A program made the position numbers and the translations under genes. This document shows positions 1 through 8,235 of a stretch of 64,000 nucleotides of DNA, piece after piece. The stretch is taken from the NCBI RefSeq assembly GCF_014596085.1, contig NZ_JACCJY010000027.1, forward strand, positions 1 through 64,000. Direction: 5' to 3'. Every line of letters starts with the position of its first letter. Position 1 is the stretch's first letter. Source of the DNA: Azospirillum tabaci (GTDB lineage Bacteria > Pseudomonadota > Alphaproteobacteria > Azospirillales > Azospirillaceae). The notes beneath the pieces are model-generated. The model ran no database searches and was not told the origin of the DNA. It saw nothing but the letters and a program-made list of their open reading frames with translations.

Positions 1-162
1 ACCGGCGGCGCCCGCTACATCGAGACCGTCTACGGACGCGGCTACAAGTTCGAAGCCCCGCCCGAGCATGAGGACCCTGCCCCGGCCCTGCCGGCGCGCC
101 GGGTGTTGCCGGGCTACGCGGCGTTCGGGCGCGGGGTTGGCGAGACGCGGCTGGCGGGGTGA
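1..162 (+). CDS. OmpR/PhoB-type response regulator, C-terminal fragment
   Basis: The window opens inside this gene, in frame 1, and the frame closes at TGA 160-162. The first residues, RYIETVYGRGYKF, are the final beta-hairpin wing of an OmpR/PhoB winged-helix DNA-binding domain, so the missing upstream part should hold a receiver domain. About 35 poorly conserved, Pro/Ala/Arg-rich residues follow the wing, a longer tail than most family members have. The target genes cannot be read from this fragment. Confident on family, none on pathway. Confidence 0.8.
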   Translation, partial: TGGARYIETVYGRGYKFEAPPEHEDPAPALPARRVLPGYAAFGRGVGETRLAG

Positions 163-189
163 GGGGGAAGGTGGGGGCCTGGCGCGCCC

Positions 190-831
190 CTACCCCGACC
201 AGTCCGCGCTGAGAGCCTCCTCTTCCAGGTCCAGCCAAGCCCCGGCCAGCGGCCCCACCGTCAGGTCGCCGCCCAGGCCCGCGTCGCCCATGGCGCCGGC
301 GAATCCGTCCTGCATGTCGGCCAGCGCGGCGGAGGACAGGCCGCCGCCGGTCTGCAGCGTCACGTCGAACCGCCGCCCCTCCCCCGCCGCGACGAGTTGC
401 ACCGCCCCCAGCGCCGGCAGCCGCATCTGCAGGACCAGAGCGCTTCCCGTCTGGAGGTCCGCCCCGTCGGAAATGGCGCAGAGCAGACCGCGGCATCCGC
501 CCGCCGCCGTGCCGTCCATCACCGGGATGCTCATCACCCGCCACTCCCGCCCGTCGGCGGTGCGGCGGTGGCGTGGCGCCAGCGCCATGTCGAGATCGTC
601 CAGCAATGCACCGCCATCGAGCTGCTCCAGCAACCGGCAGCGCTTCGGCCCCAGCCACGCCCGCGCGCCGTTGGCGGTCGCCGCCAGGAAGAAGGCCAGA
701 CCGAGTCCGAAGGTGGAATCGCAGCGCGGCAGCCCGCCGCGCAGCTCCTGCGCCGCCCGCGGGTCCAGCGCCTCCACCACCGCCAGCAGATGGCCGACTT
801 CGGCAACCGCGTCCGGCATGAGCATACCCAT
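190..831 (-). CDS. hypothetical protein, last gene of the fliF operon
   Basis: A 213-residue protein I do not recognise. Its ATG (829-831) shares one base with the TGA of fliG, so it is probably translated by coupling and belongs to the fliF-fliG operon. There is no signal peptide or membrane segment. A phrase near the middle, GREWRVMSIPVMDG, and the overall alpha/beta pattern recall small sensor folds (PAS-like), but I see no diagnostic motif. Because it is co-transcribed with switch and export genes, a motility-related role is likely. It could also be an unrelated passenger gene. Confidence 0.65.
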   Translation of the reverse strand: MGMLMPDAVAEVGHLLAVVEALDPRAAQELRGGLPRCDSTFGLGLAFFLAATANGARAWLGPKRCRLLEQLDGGALLDDLDMALAPRHRRTADGREWRVMSIPVMDGTAAGGCRGLLCAISDGADLQTGSALVLQMRLPALGAVQLVAAGEGRRFDVTLQTGGGLSSAALADMQDGFAGAMGDAGLGGDLTVGPLAGAWLDLEEEALSADWSG

Positions 832-1859
832 CAGTAAACGACGGCGTCCGATTCGTCCGATTGCGGAAGGACGATCGCCCCGTCGTCGGCCATGGCCTTG
901 GCGACCTGCACGATCTCCGCCTGCGCCTCGTTCACATCGCGCATGCGCACCGGCCCCATGTTCTCGATCTCGTCCTGGAGGATCATGCGGGCGCGTTCGG
1001 ACAGGACGGACAGGAAGTGGTCGCGCTGCAGCGCCTCCGCCCCCTTCAGCGCGATGGCGAGCTGGCCGGTGTCGCAGCGCCGGATCACCGCCTGCAGCGA
1101 CACGCGGTCGAGCCGCAGCAGATCCTCGAAGGTGAACATGAGCTGGCGGATGCGGTGGGTCGAATCCGGCATCACCGCGTCCAGGTCGGTGAAGATCTCC
1201 GCCATGGTGTCGCGGTCGATGCGGTTGAAGATGTCGGCCATCCGCTCGTGCGTGTCGGCGCCGTGGGTGCGGGCGTAGTTGGCCATGAACTCGTTGTGCA
1301 AAATGGATTCGATGTCCAGCAGCACCTCGCGCTGCACGGATTCGATCTGGATCATCCGCTCGATCACCTCCAGCCGCAGCGCCGGGGCCAGCAGCGGCAG
1401 CACCTTGGCGGCGTGGTCGCTGCGCATGCGGGACAGGATGACCGCCGCCGTCTGCGGGTACTCACCCGCCAGATAGGTGGCGAGCACGCCCTCGTTCACG
1501 TTGGACATCTTCTCCCACATGGTGCGGCCGGCCGGGCCGCGGATCTCGCCCATGATCTCCGACACGCGGTCGTCGGGCAGGAAGCGGGACAGCATGCGCT
1601 CCGTGCTGTCGTAGGAGCCGACGACGGAACCGGTGTTGGCGAAGCGCTCCGTGAAGCTGCGCAGCAGCGCCTCGACGAGGTTGGAGGTGACGTTGCCCAG
1701 GCTGGCCATGGCGCGGCTGACCATGCGGATCTCGTCGTCGTCGAGCTTCTCCATCAGGCGGGAGCCGCGTTCCTCGCCCAGCGCCAGGAAGATCACCGCG
1801 GTCCTCTCCGACCCGCTCAGGCTCTTGAAATTGTCTCGGATCTTGATCGGCATGCCCAT
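831..1859 (-). CDS. fliG: flagellar motor switch protein FliG
   Basis: FliG forms the part of the C-ring that meets the stator and generates torque together with MotA. The 342-residue length is typical. The N-terminal region (LSGSERTAVIFLALGEE, about residues 14-30) binds FliF. The EHPQ-type motif of the middle domain appears as EYPQ at 133-136, and the C-terminal third has the charged helices expected of the torque domain. It lies downstream of fliP and one small orf, and its stop overlaps the start of the next gene by one base. Assignment is firm. Confidence 0.97.
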   Translation of the reverse strand: MGMPIKIRDNFKSLSGSERTAVIFLALGEERGSRLMEKLDDDEIRMVSRAMASLGNVTSNLVEALLRSFTERFANTGSVVGSYDSTERMLSRFLPDDRVSEIMGEIRGPAGRTMWEKMSNVNEGVLATYLAGEYPQTAAVILSRMRSDHAAKVLPLLAPALRLEVIERMIQIESVQREVLLDIESILHNEFMANYARTHGADTHERMADIFNRIDRDTMAEIFTDLDAVMPDSTHRIRQLMFTFEDLLRLDRVSLQAVIRRCDTGQLAIALKGAEALQRDHFLSVLSERARMILQDEIENMGPVRMRDVNEAQAEIVQVAKAMADDGAIVLPQSDESDAVVY

Positions 1860-1868
1860 GCTGGCACC

Positions 1869-2192
1869 TCAGAAGAAGCGGTCGGCGGTCAGGGTGGGGT
1901 GGTCGGAGTCGTCATCCCGCTCCAGGGGGCGGTCGCCCTGCAGGCGGTCGTGACGGAAGACGTTCGCCAGGACGCTGCCGGCGACCAGCACCATGCGGTG
2001 CGGCACCAGCGGGTTCGGATCGAGCGCGTTCAGGAGGGTGACGACGGCCGTCTCGTCGTCCACCGTGACGCCGCGCCGCTTGGCGAAGGCGGTCACGCTG
2101 TCGGCCATCCCCGACGCCCCGGCGGGGGGTGCGGCGGGCGGCGCCGACAGGCCGGCGGAGGGAACGGCGGGCAGCAGCCGGGGCTCGGTCAT
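1869..2192 (-). CDS. hypothetical flagellar-operon protein
   Basis: A 107-residue protein between fliP and fliG. I chose the ATG at 2190-2192 (MTEPRLL...) because a GGGGGA ribosome site precedes it by about ten bases and it starts just after the fliP stop. An in-frame ATG at 2208-2210 would overlap fliP by 14 bases and has no such site. The first 40 residues are Ala/Pro-rich and the rest, about 65 residues, looks like a small folded domain with RGVTVDDETAVVTLLNALDP. No family recognised. Position suggests an accessory role in assembly of the switch or export apparatus. Confidence 0.6.
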   Translation of the reverse strand: MTEPRLLPAVPSAGLSAPPAAPPAGASGMADSVTAFAKRRGVTVDDETAVVTLLNALDPNPLVPHRMVLVAGSVLANVFRHDRLQGDRPLERDDDSDHPTLTADRFF

Positions 2193-2196
2193 CGCG

Positions 2197-2979
2197 TCAG
2201 GTTCCCCCATAGGAGCGGATCAGGCTGTTGGCGATCAGGAACCAGCCGTCGGTCAGCACGAAGAAGATGATCTTGAAGGGCAGCGCGATCATCACCGGCG
2301 GCAGCATCATCATGCCCATCGCCATCAGCACCGCCGCCACCACCATGTCGATCACCAGGAAGGGCAGGAAGATCAGGAAGCCGATCTCGAAGGCGCGGCG
2401 CAGTTCCGACAGCAGGAAGGCCGGGACCAGCACGCGCAGGTCGGCGGTGGCCGCCGTCTTCGGCTGCTCCGCCTCCGGCTTGCCGGAGAAGCCGGCGAAG
2501 GCCGACAGGTCCTTGTCCCGCACCTGGGAGGCCATGAAGTTGCGGAAGGGCTCGACCATCCGCTCCAGCCCCTGCTCCTGCGTCACCTGCTCGTTCAGCA
2601 TGGGGCGCAGCCCGTCCTGCCACGCCGCGTCGAAGACCGGCCCCATGATGTGGAAGGTCAGGAACATGGCGAGGCTGATCAGCACCATGTTCGGCGGCGA
2701 CTGCTGGAGCCCCAGCGCCGAGCGCAGAAGCGACAGCACGACGATGATCCGGGTGAAGGAGGTCGCCATGACCAGCAGGCCGGGCGCCACGCTGAGCACC
2801 GTCAGCAGGACGATGCCCTGGATGACGCGCCCGGACAGCGACCCGCTCTCCCCCGTGGCGCTGCCGAGCGCGCTGCCGATGGAGGACAGATCCAGCCCGC
2901 TGCCCTGCGCCCAGGCCGCCGCGGGAAGCAGCACGGCGAGGGCGAGAGCCAGGGCGGACGGAAGCAGGCGTCGAATCAT
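2197..2979 (-). CDS. fliP: flagellar type III export gate protein FliP
   Basis: FliP is a core subunit of the FliPQR export gate in the inner membrane. The 260-residue form starting at ATG 2977-2979 begins with a cleavable signal peptide (MIRRLLPSALALALAVLLPAA, then AWAQ), as FliP usually does. A longer TTG-initiated frame reaching 3015 would bury that signal and is rejected. Hallmarks include TSFTRIIVVLSLLRSALG and, near the C-terminus, FKIIFFVLTDGWFL. No fliQ or fliR is adjacent, so these must lie elsewhere in the genome. Confidence 0.95.
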   Translation of the reverse strand: MIRRLLPSALALALAVLLPAAAWAQGSGLDLSSIGSALGSATGESGSLSGRVIQGIVLLTVLSVAPGLLVMATSFTRIIVVLSLLRSALGLQQSPPNMVLISLAMFLTFHIMGPVFDAAWQDGLRPMLNEQVTQEQGLERMVEPFRNFMASQVRDKDLSAFAGFSGKPEAEQPKTAATADLRVLVPAFLLSELRRAFEIGFLIFLPFLVIDMVVAAVLMAMGMMMLPPVMIALPFKIIFFVLTDGWFLIANSLIRSYGGT

Positions 2980-3022
2980 GGCGGGAACCCAGTGGATGCG
3001 GTGCCGAGGGGTCAACGCCGGA

Positions 3023-3364
3023 TCAATCGATGGCCAGATCGGTGCGCACGATCTCGGTCAGCGTGACGCCCAGCCGCTGGTCCTCCACGATCACCACCTC
3101 GCCACGGGCGACCAGACGGTGGTTCACCAGGACCTCCACCGGCTCGTCCACCTTGCGCTCCAGCTCCACCACGGCGCCGCGGCCGAGCTTCAGGAGCTGC
3201 GCCACCAGCATGCTGGTGCGGCCGAGCACGACCTGCACGTCCACCGGGACGTTGTAGATGGCGTTCATCGAGCCACCGGCGACCGCTGCGGCGGGGATGC
3301 CGGCGGCGTCCTTCTCGGCGGGCTTGGCGTCGTCTTCCAGGACGTCGAGGTTCAGTGGGGCCAT
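3023..3364 (-). CDS. fliN: flagellar motor switch protein FliN
   Basis: FliN (113 residues) makes the lower C-ring and helps dock the FliH-FliI export ATPase. After an about 30-residue variable N-terminus the SpoA/SURF1 domain is clear: VPVDVQVVLGRTSM, then LGRGAVVELERKVDEPVEVLVN and ARGEVVIVEDQRLGVTLTEI. The start overlaps the end of fliH by 13 bases, which suggests translational coupling of the two interacting proteins. Assignment is firm. Confidence 0.96.
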   Translation of the reverse strand: MAPLNLDVLEDDAKPAEKDAAGIPAAAVAGGSMNAIYNVPVDVQVVLGRTSMLVAQLLKLGRGAVVELERKVDEPVEVLVNHRLVARGEVVIVEDQRLGVTLTEIVRTDLAID

Positions 3365-4083
3365 GATGCGGTGCTTTCCGTGTCGGTGAAGAGGTCATGT
3401 TCGGTGGACAGGGCGGCCAGCGCGCGGTCGCACAGGCCGTCGACGGCGCGCTCCACCGCGGCGGGGTCGTAGCGCAGGCCCCCGGCTTCCCAGGCGGCGT
3501 CGAGCCCGCCGGGCGGCAGGGACGGGTCGGCGACGACCTCCAGCGCGCCCTTGAAGCCAAGGGAGTCCGGGTCGGCCAGCCGGGCGCGGACGGGCTCCGC
3601 CAGATCGGGATGGACACGCAGCCGCAATCGCGGCGACCCGCCGGCCAGCCGCAGGGCGTCCGCGGCGAGCCGTTCGGTCTCCGCCGCCCCAATCCGCTCC
3701 AGCAGCGCCGGGGCGAGGCGGCGGACGAGCGCCAGCATCACCGCCGACCCCTGCGCCTCCACCCCGCGCAGGGCGTCGGCGAAGCGGTCGTCCAGGGCGG
3801 CCAGCTGCTCGTCGAGGTGGGAAAGCGCCTGCGCCAGAGCGGCGTCGGTGCGCGCTGCGGCCTCCGCCGCGCCCTCGCGCCGGCCCTGCTCCACCCCCTC
3901 GGCGAAGGCGCGGACTTCGGCGCCGTAGACGGCGGCCTGGAGATGGCGTTCGGAATGGACGATCTCGTCGAGTGGGTCGGTGGGCTCCGGCTCTGGAGCA
4001 ACGCCGAACTCCGCCGCCGCCTGCGCTGCGGCCTGGGCCGTGCTGTCGAAGCGCAGGTCGAAGCGGTAGCGCGGGTAGCCCAT
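3352..4083 (-). CDS. fliH: FliH-type flagellar assembly protein (export ATPase regulator)
   Basis: A 243-residue protein between fliF and fliN, the usual fliH slot. FliH binds and restrains the FliI ATPase and anchors it to FliN. The middle (about residues 45-110) is an Ala/Glu/Arg-rich helical stretch including EGVEQGRREGAAEAAARTDA, and the C-terminal half resembles the FliH/V-ATPase-E-like domain, with LRLRVHPDLAEPVRARL. FliH sequences diverge strongly, so part of the call rests on position. The start shares one base with the fliF stop. Confidence 0.82.
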   Translation of the reverse strand: MGYPRYRFDLRFDSTAQAAAQAAAEFGVAPEPEPTDPLDEIVHSERHLQAAVYGAEVRAFAEGVEQGRREGAAEAAARTDAALAQALSHLDEQLAALDDRFADALRGVEAQGSAVMLALVRRLAPALLERIGAAETERLAADALRLAGGSPRLRLRVHPDLAEPVRARLADPDSLGFKGALEVVADPSLPPGGLDAAWEAGGLRYDPAAVERAVDGLCDRALAALSTEHDLFTDTESTASWPH

Positions 4084-5783
4084 CAGACCGCCTCCTCGTA
4101 GAGCCAGGAGCGCAGGATGTCGATTGCCTCATCGGGATACTGGTCGACGATGTCGCCCAGCCGGCGGATGGAGGAGGCGCGCACGCGGCCCTCCACCGTG
4201 CGCAGCTCGATGAGTTGGTCCATCGTCTCCTCGATGCCCGGCAGGGCCGCGGTTACCGGCTCGCCCGCGTCGGTGAGCTGGGCCGCCTGCATGGCGGGAT
4301 CGCCGCCCATGGCCGGACCGGTGAGCTGCGGCATCGCCGCTCCCGCGGCCAGCGCCGGGGCGGCGGCTTCCGCCGCCACCGGCTCCGGCGCCGGAAAGAC
4401 GCGGCGGATCAGCGGGCGCAGCCCCAGCACGATCAGCAGCCCGCAGAGCACCAGCAGGATCACCCACTGGATCAGCGTCATCACGTTGCGGCTGAGCGTG
4501 TCGACGATCTCCGCCATCGGCTCGCGGGCGCCCAGTTCGGGGGCGAGGTTGACGAACTCCAGGTTGTCGACGGTGACCCGGTCGCCGCGCGCCTCGCTGA
4601 AGCCCATGGCGGAGCGCACCAGCTCGGTGATCCGCTGCAGCTCCTCGGGCGAGCGGGCCTCGTAGCTGCGCGTGCCGTCCTGCGCCGTCGCCCAGGTGCC
4701 GTTGACCAGCACGGCGACGCTGACCCGGCGGATGTCGCCCGGCTCGATCACCGTTTCGCGGGCGACGTTGGAAATCTCGTAATTGACCGTCTCCTCCTGG
4801 CGCTTGGAGTCGGAGGAGGAACGGTTGTTCTGGGACTGGGCGCGGACCTCGCGCTGCGGCAGGTTCTGCTCGGCGGTGACCGGCGGCTCGCCCGTGCTGT
4901 CCAGGCTGCGGTCCTGCTCCTGCACCGTCTGGGTGGAGCGGACGACCTGGCTGTTCGGGTCGAAGCTCTGGCTGCGCACGACCTCGCGCTTGGTTTCGAC
5001 GTCGACAGCAACCTGAACGCGAACATTACCCTGCCCCAGCCGCGCCACCAGCATCTGCTCGATGGCGCGGGAGATGCGCGTCTCGTGCCCGGCGCGCAGC
5101 CCGTCCACCTTCGCCGAGGAGCGGGCGTCGCCGTCCTCCTCGGTCAGCAGCACCTCGCCGGAGGCGTCGAGCACGGTGACGGCGCTCGGCTTCAGATTGG
5201 GCACGGCGGCGGAGACGAGGTGGCGGATCGACAACGCCTGCCGCCGCTCCAGCGGCGCCCGCCCCCGCATGCGCACCACGATGGAGGCGGTCGGGGTGGG
5301 GGCGGCGCGCGAGAACTCCTCGCGGTCGGGAAGCACGATGTGGACGCGCGCCGCCTCGATGCCGGACAGCGTCTCGATGGTGCGGGCCAGTTCGCCTTCC
5401 ATGGCGCGCAGCCGGTTCATCCGCTGCATGAAGCTGGTGATGCCCAGCGGCTTGTCGGTGTCGAACAGCTCGTAGCCGATGCCGCCGCGCGACGGCAGGC
5501 CCTTCTCGGCCAGCAGCATGCGCAGCCGCGGCACCTCGGCCTCCGGCACCTGGACGGCGGTGCCGTCGAAGGCGGCGGACACCGGCACGCCCATGGCCTC
5601 CACCGCCTTGACGATGCGCCCGGCCTCCGCCGGCTCCAGCCCGGTGTAGAGCGGCGTCATGTGCGGCCGCGACAGCAGAACCGCCATGGTGGCGACCGCC
5701 AGGACGATGCCGACACCCGTGCCGGCCAGCACCAGAAGGCGCGTGCGCCCAAGCGTCCGCAGATTGTCGATCAGTCCCGTCAC
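4083..5783 (-). CDS. fliF: flagellar MS-ring protein FliF
   Basis: FliF (566 residues) builds the membrane-embedded MS ring on which the flagellum assembles. The first transmembrane helix is at about 16-38 and the second near 465-485, and they bracket a large periplasmic region with the YscJ/FliF ring-building motifs (MTPLYTGLEPAEAGRIV, RVHIVLPDREEF). The C-terminal cytoplasmic tail that binds FliG ends the protein. It is the first gene of the minus-strand flagellar operon and is divergent from fliL. Confidence 0.97.
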   Translation of the reverse strand: MTGLIDNLRTLGRTRLLVLAGTGVGIVLAVATMAVLLSRPHMTPLYTGLEPAEAGRIVKAVEAMGVPVSAAFDGTAVQVPEAEVPRLRMLLAEKGLPSRGGIGYELFDTDKPLGITSFMQRMNRLRAMEGELARTIETLSGIEAARVHIVLPDREEFSRAAPTPTASIVVRMRGRAPLERRQALSIRHLVSAAVPNLKPSAVTVLDASGEVLLTEEDGDARSSAKVDGLRAGHETRISRAIEQMLVARLGQGNVRVQVAVDVETKREVVRSQSFDPNSQVVRSTQTVQEQDRSLDSTGEPPVTAEQNLPQREVRAQSQNNRSSSDSKRQEETVNYEISNVARETVIEPGDIRRVSVAVLVNGTWATAQDGTRSYEARSPEELQRITELVRSAMGFSEARGDRVTVDNLEFVNLAPELGAREPMAEIVDTLSRNVMTLIQWVILLVLCGLLIVLGLRPLIRRVFPAPEPVAAEAAAPALAAGAAMPQLTGPAMGGDPAMQAAQLTDAGEPVTAALPGIEETMDQLIELRTVEGRVRASSIRRLGDIVDQYPDEAIDILRSWLYEEAV

Positions 5784-5970
5784 GACACCCGCACCTTTAA
5801 AGTTTCCGAAAAGCGGGGACCGTAATGTTCACCCCGTGAGCCTTCACAACCTACCGGGATGACTTTTAAGCGGAGTAAAAGCCGCGAAGATTGACCGGAA
5901 GGAAGTCGCTAAAACTTGATCGTTTAAAACAGTATCTCAAATTTTCGGTATTTTGGAGGCGCCGGCCGCG
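5784..5970. promoter_or_regulatory. divergent fliF/fliL promoter region
   Basis: This 187-base spacer separates the two flagellar operons and is clearly AT-richer than the flanking genes, with several TTTAAA and TTTTAA runs. It must contain both promoters. I could not place a sigma-54 (-24/-12) or a well-spaced sigma-28 promoter, nor a clean TTAA-N7-TTAA CtrA site. A GGAG ribosome site at 5955-5958 serves fliL. Confidence 0.6.
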
Positions 5971-6471
5971 ATGAATACAGATGCTGGAAAGGCAAGGACG
6001 GGAACGCCGGGCCGGCAGCGGATGTACGTCATCGTGCTGCCGCTGGCCCGGCTGGCGATCGGCGCGGCCGCCCTGTGCGGCGTCGCCGCGGCCGGGTTCG
6101 GCGGCTACTGGATGGCCGTCGGGCCGGACGGGGTGGCGCGGCTCTTCGAAGGCACGCCCATCGCCGAGCCGGCCCAGGCGACGCTCGACATGCCGGAGCT
6201 GCTGGTGAACCTGCGCCCCGATACGCCGTCGCGCTTCATGAAGATCGGGGTGACGCTGGCGCTGGCGCCCAAGGACCGCGGGCGGGTGGAGCAGGCGATG
6301 CCCCATCTCGTCAACGCCCAGCAGGAGTTCCTGCGCAACATCGACCAGCACGACCTGCGCGGCTCCGCCGGTCTGCTGCGGCTGCGCGGGGAGTTGCGCC
6401 GCCGCTTCAACCTGATCCTCGGCCCGGACACGGTGTCCGACGTCCTGCTGCGCAGCCTTCTCACCCAATAG
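5971..6471 (+). CDS. fliL: flagellar basal-body protein FliL
   Basis: FliL is a single-pass inner-membrane protein that rings the stator and supports torque. I start it at ATG 5971 (166 residues), 12 bases after GGAG. An upstream in-frame TTG at 5953 is less likely. A transmembrane helix lies at about 25-48, followed by the periplasmic stomatin-like FliL domain with LPELLVNLRPDTPSRFMKIGV-like features (read as MPELLVNLRPDTPSRFMKIG) and a C-terminal DVLLRSLLTQ. It heads the plus-strand operon and precedes fliM by 17 bases. A second, divergent FliL-like gene sits at 15422-15916. Confidence 0.93.
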   Translation: MNTDAGKARTGTPGRQRMYVIVLPLARLAIGAAALCGVAAAGFGGYWMAVGPDGVARLFEGTPIAEPAQATLDMPELLVNLRPDTPSRFMKIGVTLALAPKDRGRVEQAMPHLVNAQQEFLRNIDQHDLRGSAGLLRLRGELRRRFNLILGPDTVSDVLLRSLLTQ

Positions 6472-6488
6472 CCGACCCAGAGGAACGG

Positions 6489-7607
6489 ATGAGCACTCCC
6501 ATCGACACGGACGACGACGGCGAGCATGGCGGCGGCCATGGCGACGGTTCCGGGGACGATCTGGACTGGGGCCTGGACGGCGATTCCGGCGGGTCCGAGA
6601 CCGCCACCCTGATGGCCGACACCAAGGAGCTGAGCCAGGAGGAAATCGACCGCCTGCTGAACTTCGCGGTCGGGCCGCAGACGGAATCCGCCGGGCAGAC
6701 CCGCGCCATCGAGCGGCTGATCAGCACGACGACGGTCAACAAGGACCGGCTGCCGATGCTGGACGTGGTCTTCGACCGCATGGTCCGGCTGCTGAACACG
6801 TCGCTGCGCCAGTTCTCCTCGACCAGCGTGGAGGCCAGCCTGCTGCGCATCGACTGGCTGCGCTACAACGAGTTCCTCGACACCATCGAGCTTCCGGCCC
6901 TGGTCGGCGTCGCGCGGGCGGAGCAGTGGGACAACCACATCGTCGTGTCGGTCGACAGCGCACTGATCTACTGCATGATGGACGTGCTGCTGGGCGGACG
7001 GCGCAGCCGCGCCCGGCGCATCGACGGGCGCACCTACACCTCCATTGAGCGCAAGATCACCGAGCGGCTCATCCGGGTCATCCTCCAGGACCTCAGCCAG
7101 TCCTTCGACCCGATCACGCCCATCGACTTCACCTTCGACCGGCTGGAGACGAACCCGCAATTTGCCACCATCACCCGCGCCACCAACGCGGTGATCCGCG
7201 TGCGCATCGCGGTGGAGGTGGAGCGCCGCGTCGGCCACGCCGAGGTGGTCATCCCCTACGCCACGCTGGAGCCGGTGCGCGGCAAGCTCGTGCAGACCTT
7301 CATGGGCGAGAAGTTCGGCCACGACACGGTGTGGGAAAGCCACCTGAAGGCCGAGCTGATGCGGGCCAAGCTGGACCTCGTCGCGGTGCTGCAGCAGACG
7401 CAGGTCTCGCTGGGCGAGGTGCTGAACTGGGAAAAGGGCACCTCGCTGAAGCTGCGCATCGACCCCGACGCGCCGGTGGTGCTGCAAAGCAAGACCACCC
7501 CCCTCTTCGCCGGCCACATGGGCCAGCGCAACGGCAACATCTCCGTCAAGATCGACACCGACCTGGAGACCAAGCAGGAGCTGATCGATGGTCTCATTCC
7601 TCATTGA
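6489..7607 (+). CDS. fliM: flagellar motor switch protein FliM
   Basis: FliM (372 residues) is the C-ring subunit that receives CheY-P. The CheY-binding motif LSQEEIDRLL is at about 48-57 rather than near the N-terminus. It is preceded by an unusual, highly acidic, Gly- and His-rich extension of some 45 residues. The CheC-like middle domain and the C-terminal SpoA domain (SLGEVLNWEKGTSLKL) are complete. Its last 20 bases overlap the start of the next gene. Confidence 0.97.
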   Translation: MSTPIDTDDDGEHGGGHGDGSGDDLDWGLDGDSGGSETATLMADTKELSQEEIDRLLNFAVGPQTESAGQTRAIERLISTTTVNKDRLPMLDVVFDRMVRLLNTSLRQFSSTSVEASLLRIDWLRYNEFLDTIELPALVGVARAEQWDNHIVVSVDSALIYCMMDVLLGGRRSRARRIDGRTYTSIERKITERLIRVILQDLSQSFDPITPIDFTFDRLETNPQFATITRATNAVIRVRIAVEVERRVGHAEVVIPYATLEPVRGKLVQTFMGEKFGHDTVWESHLKAELMRAKLDLVAVLQQTQVSLGEVLNWEKGTSLKLRIDPDAPVVLQSKTTPLFAGHMGQRNGNISVKIDTDLETKQELIDGLIPH

Positions 7608-8232
7608 CGCCGTTCTGGCGATCATGCTCGTCACCGCCACGGTGTTCCTGGTGATCGTCAACAAGCGGCTGAAGGTGATGCGCTCCAGCCAGGCCGAGAT
7701 CGGCGCGCTGATCGGCACCTTCTCCAAGACCATCGACGAGACGGAGGCCTCGGTGCAGCGGCTGGTCGCCGCCGCGACGGAGGCCTCGGCCAAGCTGTCC
7801 GACGGACTCGACCGCGCCAAGGGCGTGACCGAGGAGGCGGCCCTGGTGCTCGGCTCCTGCGAGCGGGCGTCCAAGCGCATCGAGGCGTCGGTGCAGGAGG
7901 CCCGCGCCCTGGTCCGCCGGCTGGAGGACGGCCCGGCGCCGCGCCCGCGGCCCCGCCCGGTCCCGCCGCTCGCCACCGTCACGGATCCGGTGCCCGCCCC
8001 CGCGAACGCCGCTCCCACGCCGGACATCGACGCGCCTGATGACGAGGACGGCTTCCGCCCGATGCGCGTCGCCGCGCTGGCCGGAGCCGCCGCACGCCCG
8101 GCGGAGGAGCCGCCGCACGCCCCGGAGGCCGCCACTGAGACCGCCGAGTCTGCCGTGGAAACCGGAGGCGCGCGGCAGCAGGCCGCCAACGCCTTCTACG
8201 CCCGGCTGCGGGCCATCGGACCGGAGCGCTGA
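7588..8232 (+). CDS. DUF6468-type membrane-anchored flagellar accessory protein
   Basis: A 214-residue protein with an N-terminal transmembrane helix (SFLIDAVLAIMLVTATVFLVI, residues 3-23), a long amphipathic, coiled-coil-like segment to about residue 110, and a Pro/Ala/Glu-rich low-complexity tail. It matches the pattern of the DUF6468 family, found in alphaproteobacterial flagellar operons between fliM and motE-like genes. The exact role is unknown. It overlaps fliM by 20 bases and lies 3 bases before the motE-like gene, so it is tightly coupled to motor genes. Confidence 0.75.
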   Translation: MVSFLIDAVLAIMLVTATVFLVIVNKRLKVMRSSQAEIGALIGTFSKTIDETEASVQRLVAAATEASAKLSDGLDRAKGVTEEAALVLGSCERASKRIEASVQEARALVRRLEDGPAPRPRPRPVPPLATVTDPVPAPANAAPTPDIDAPDDEDGFRPMRVAALAGAAARPAEEPPHAPEAATETAESAVETGGARQQAANAFYARLRAIGPER

Positions 8233-8235
8233 GCC

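Noticed and set aside
5798..5825. TAAAGTTT...CCGTAA as a sigma-28 flagellar promoter for fliL
   Set aside because: The spacing is about two bases too long and the -10-like element matches poorly.
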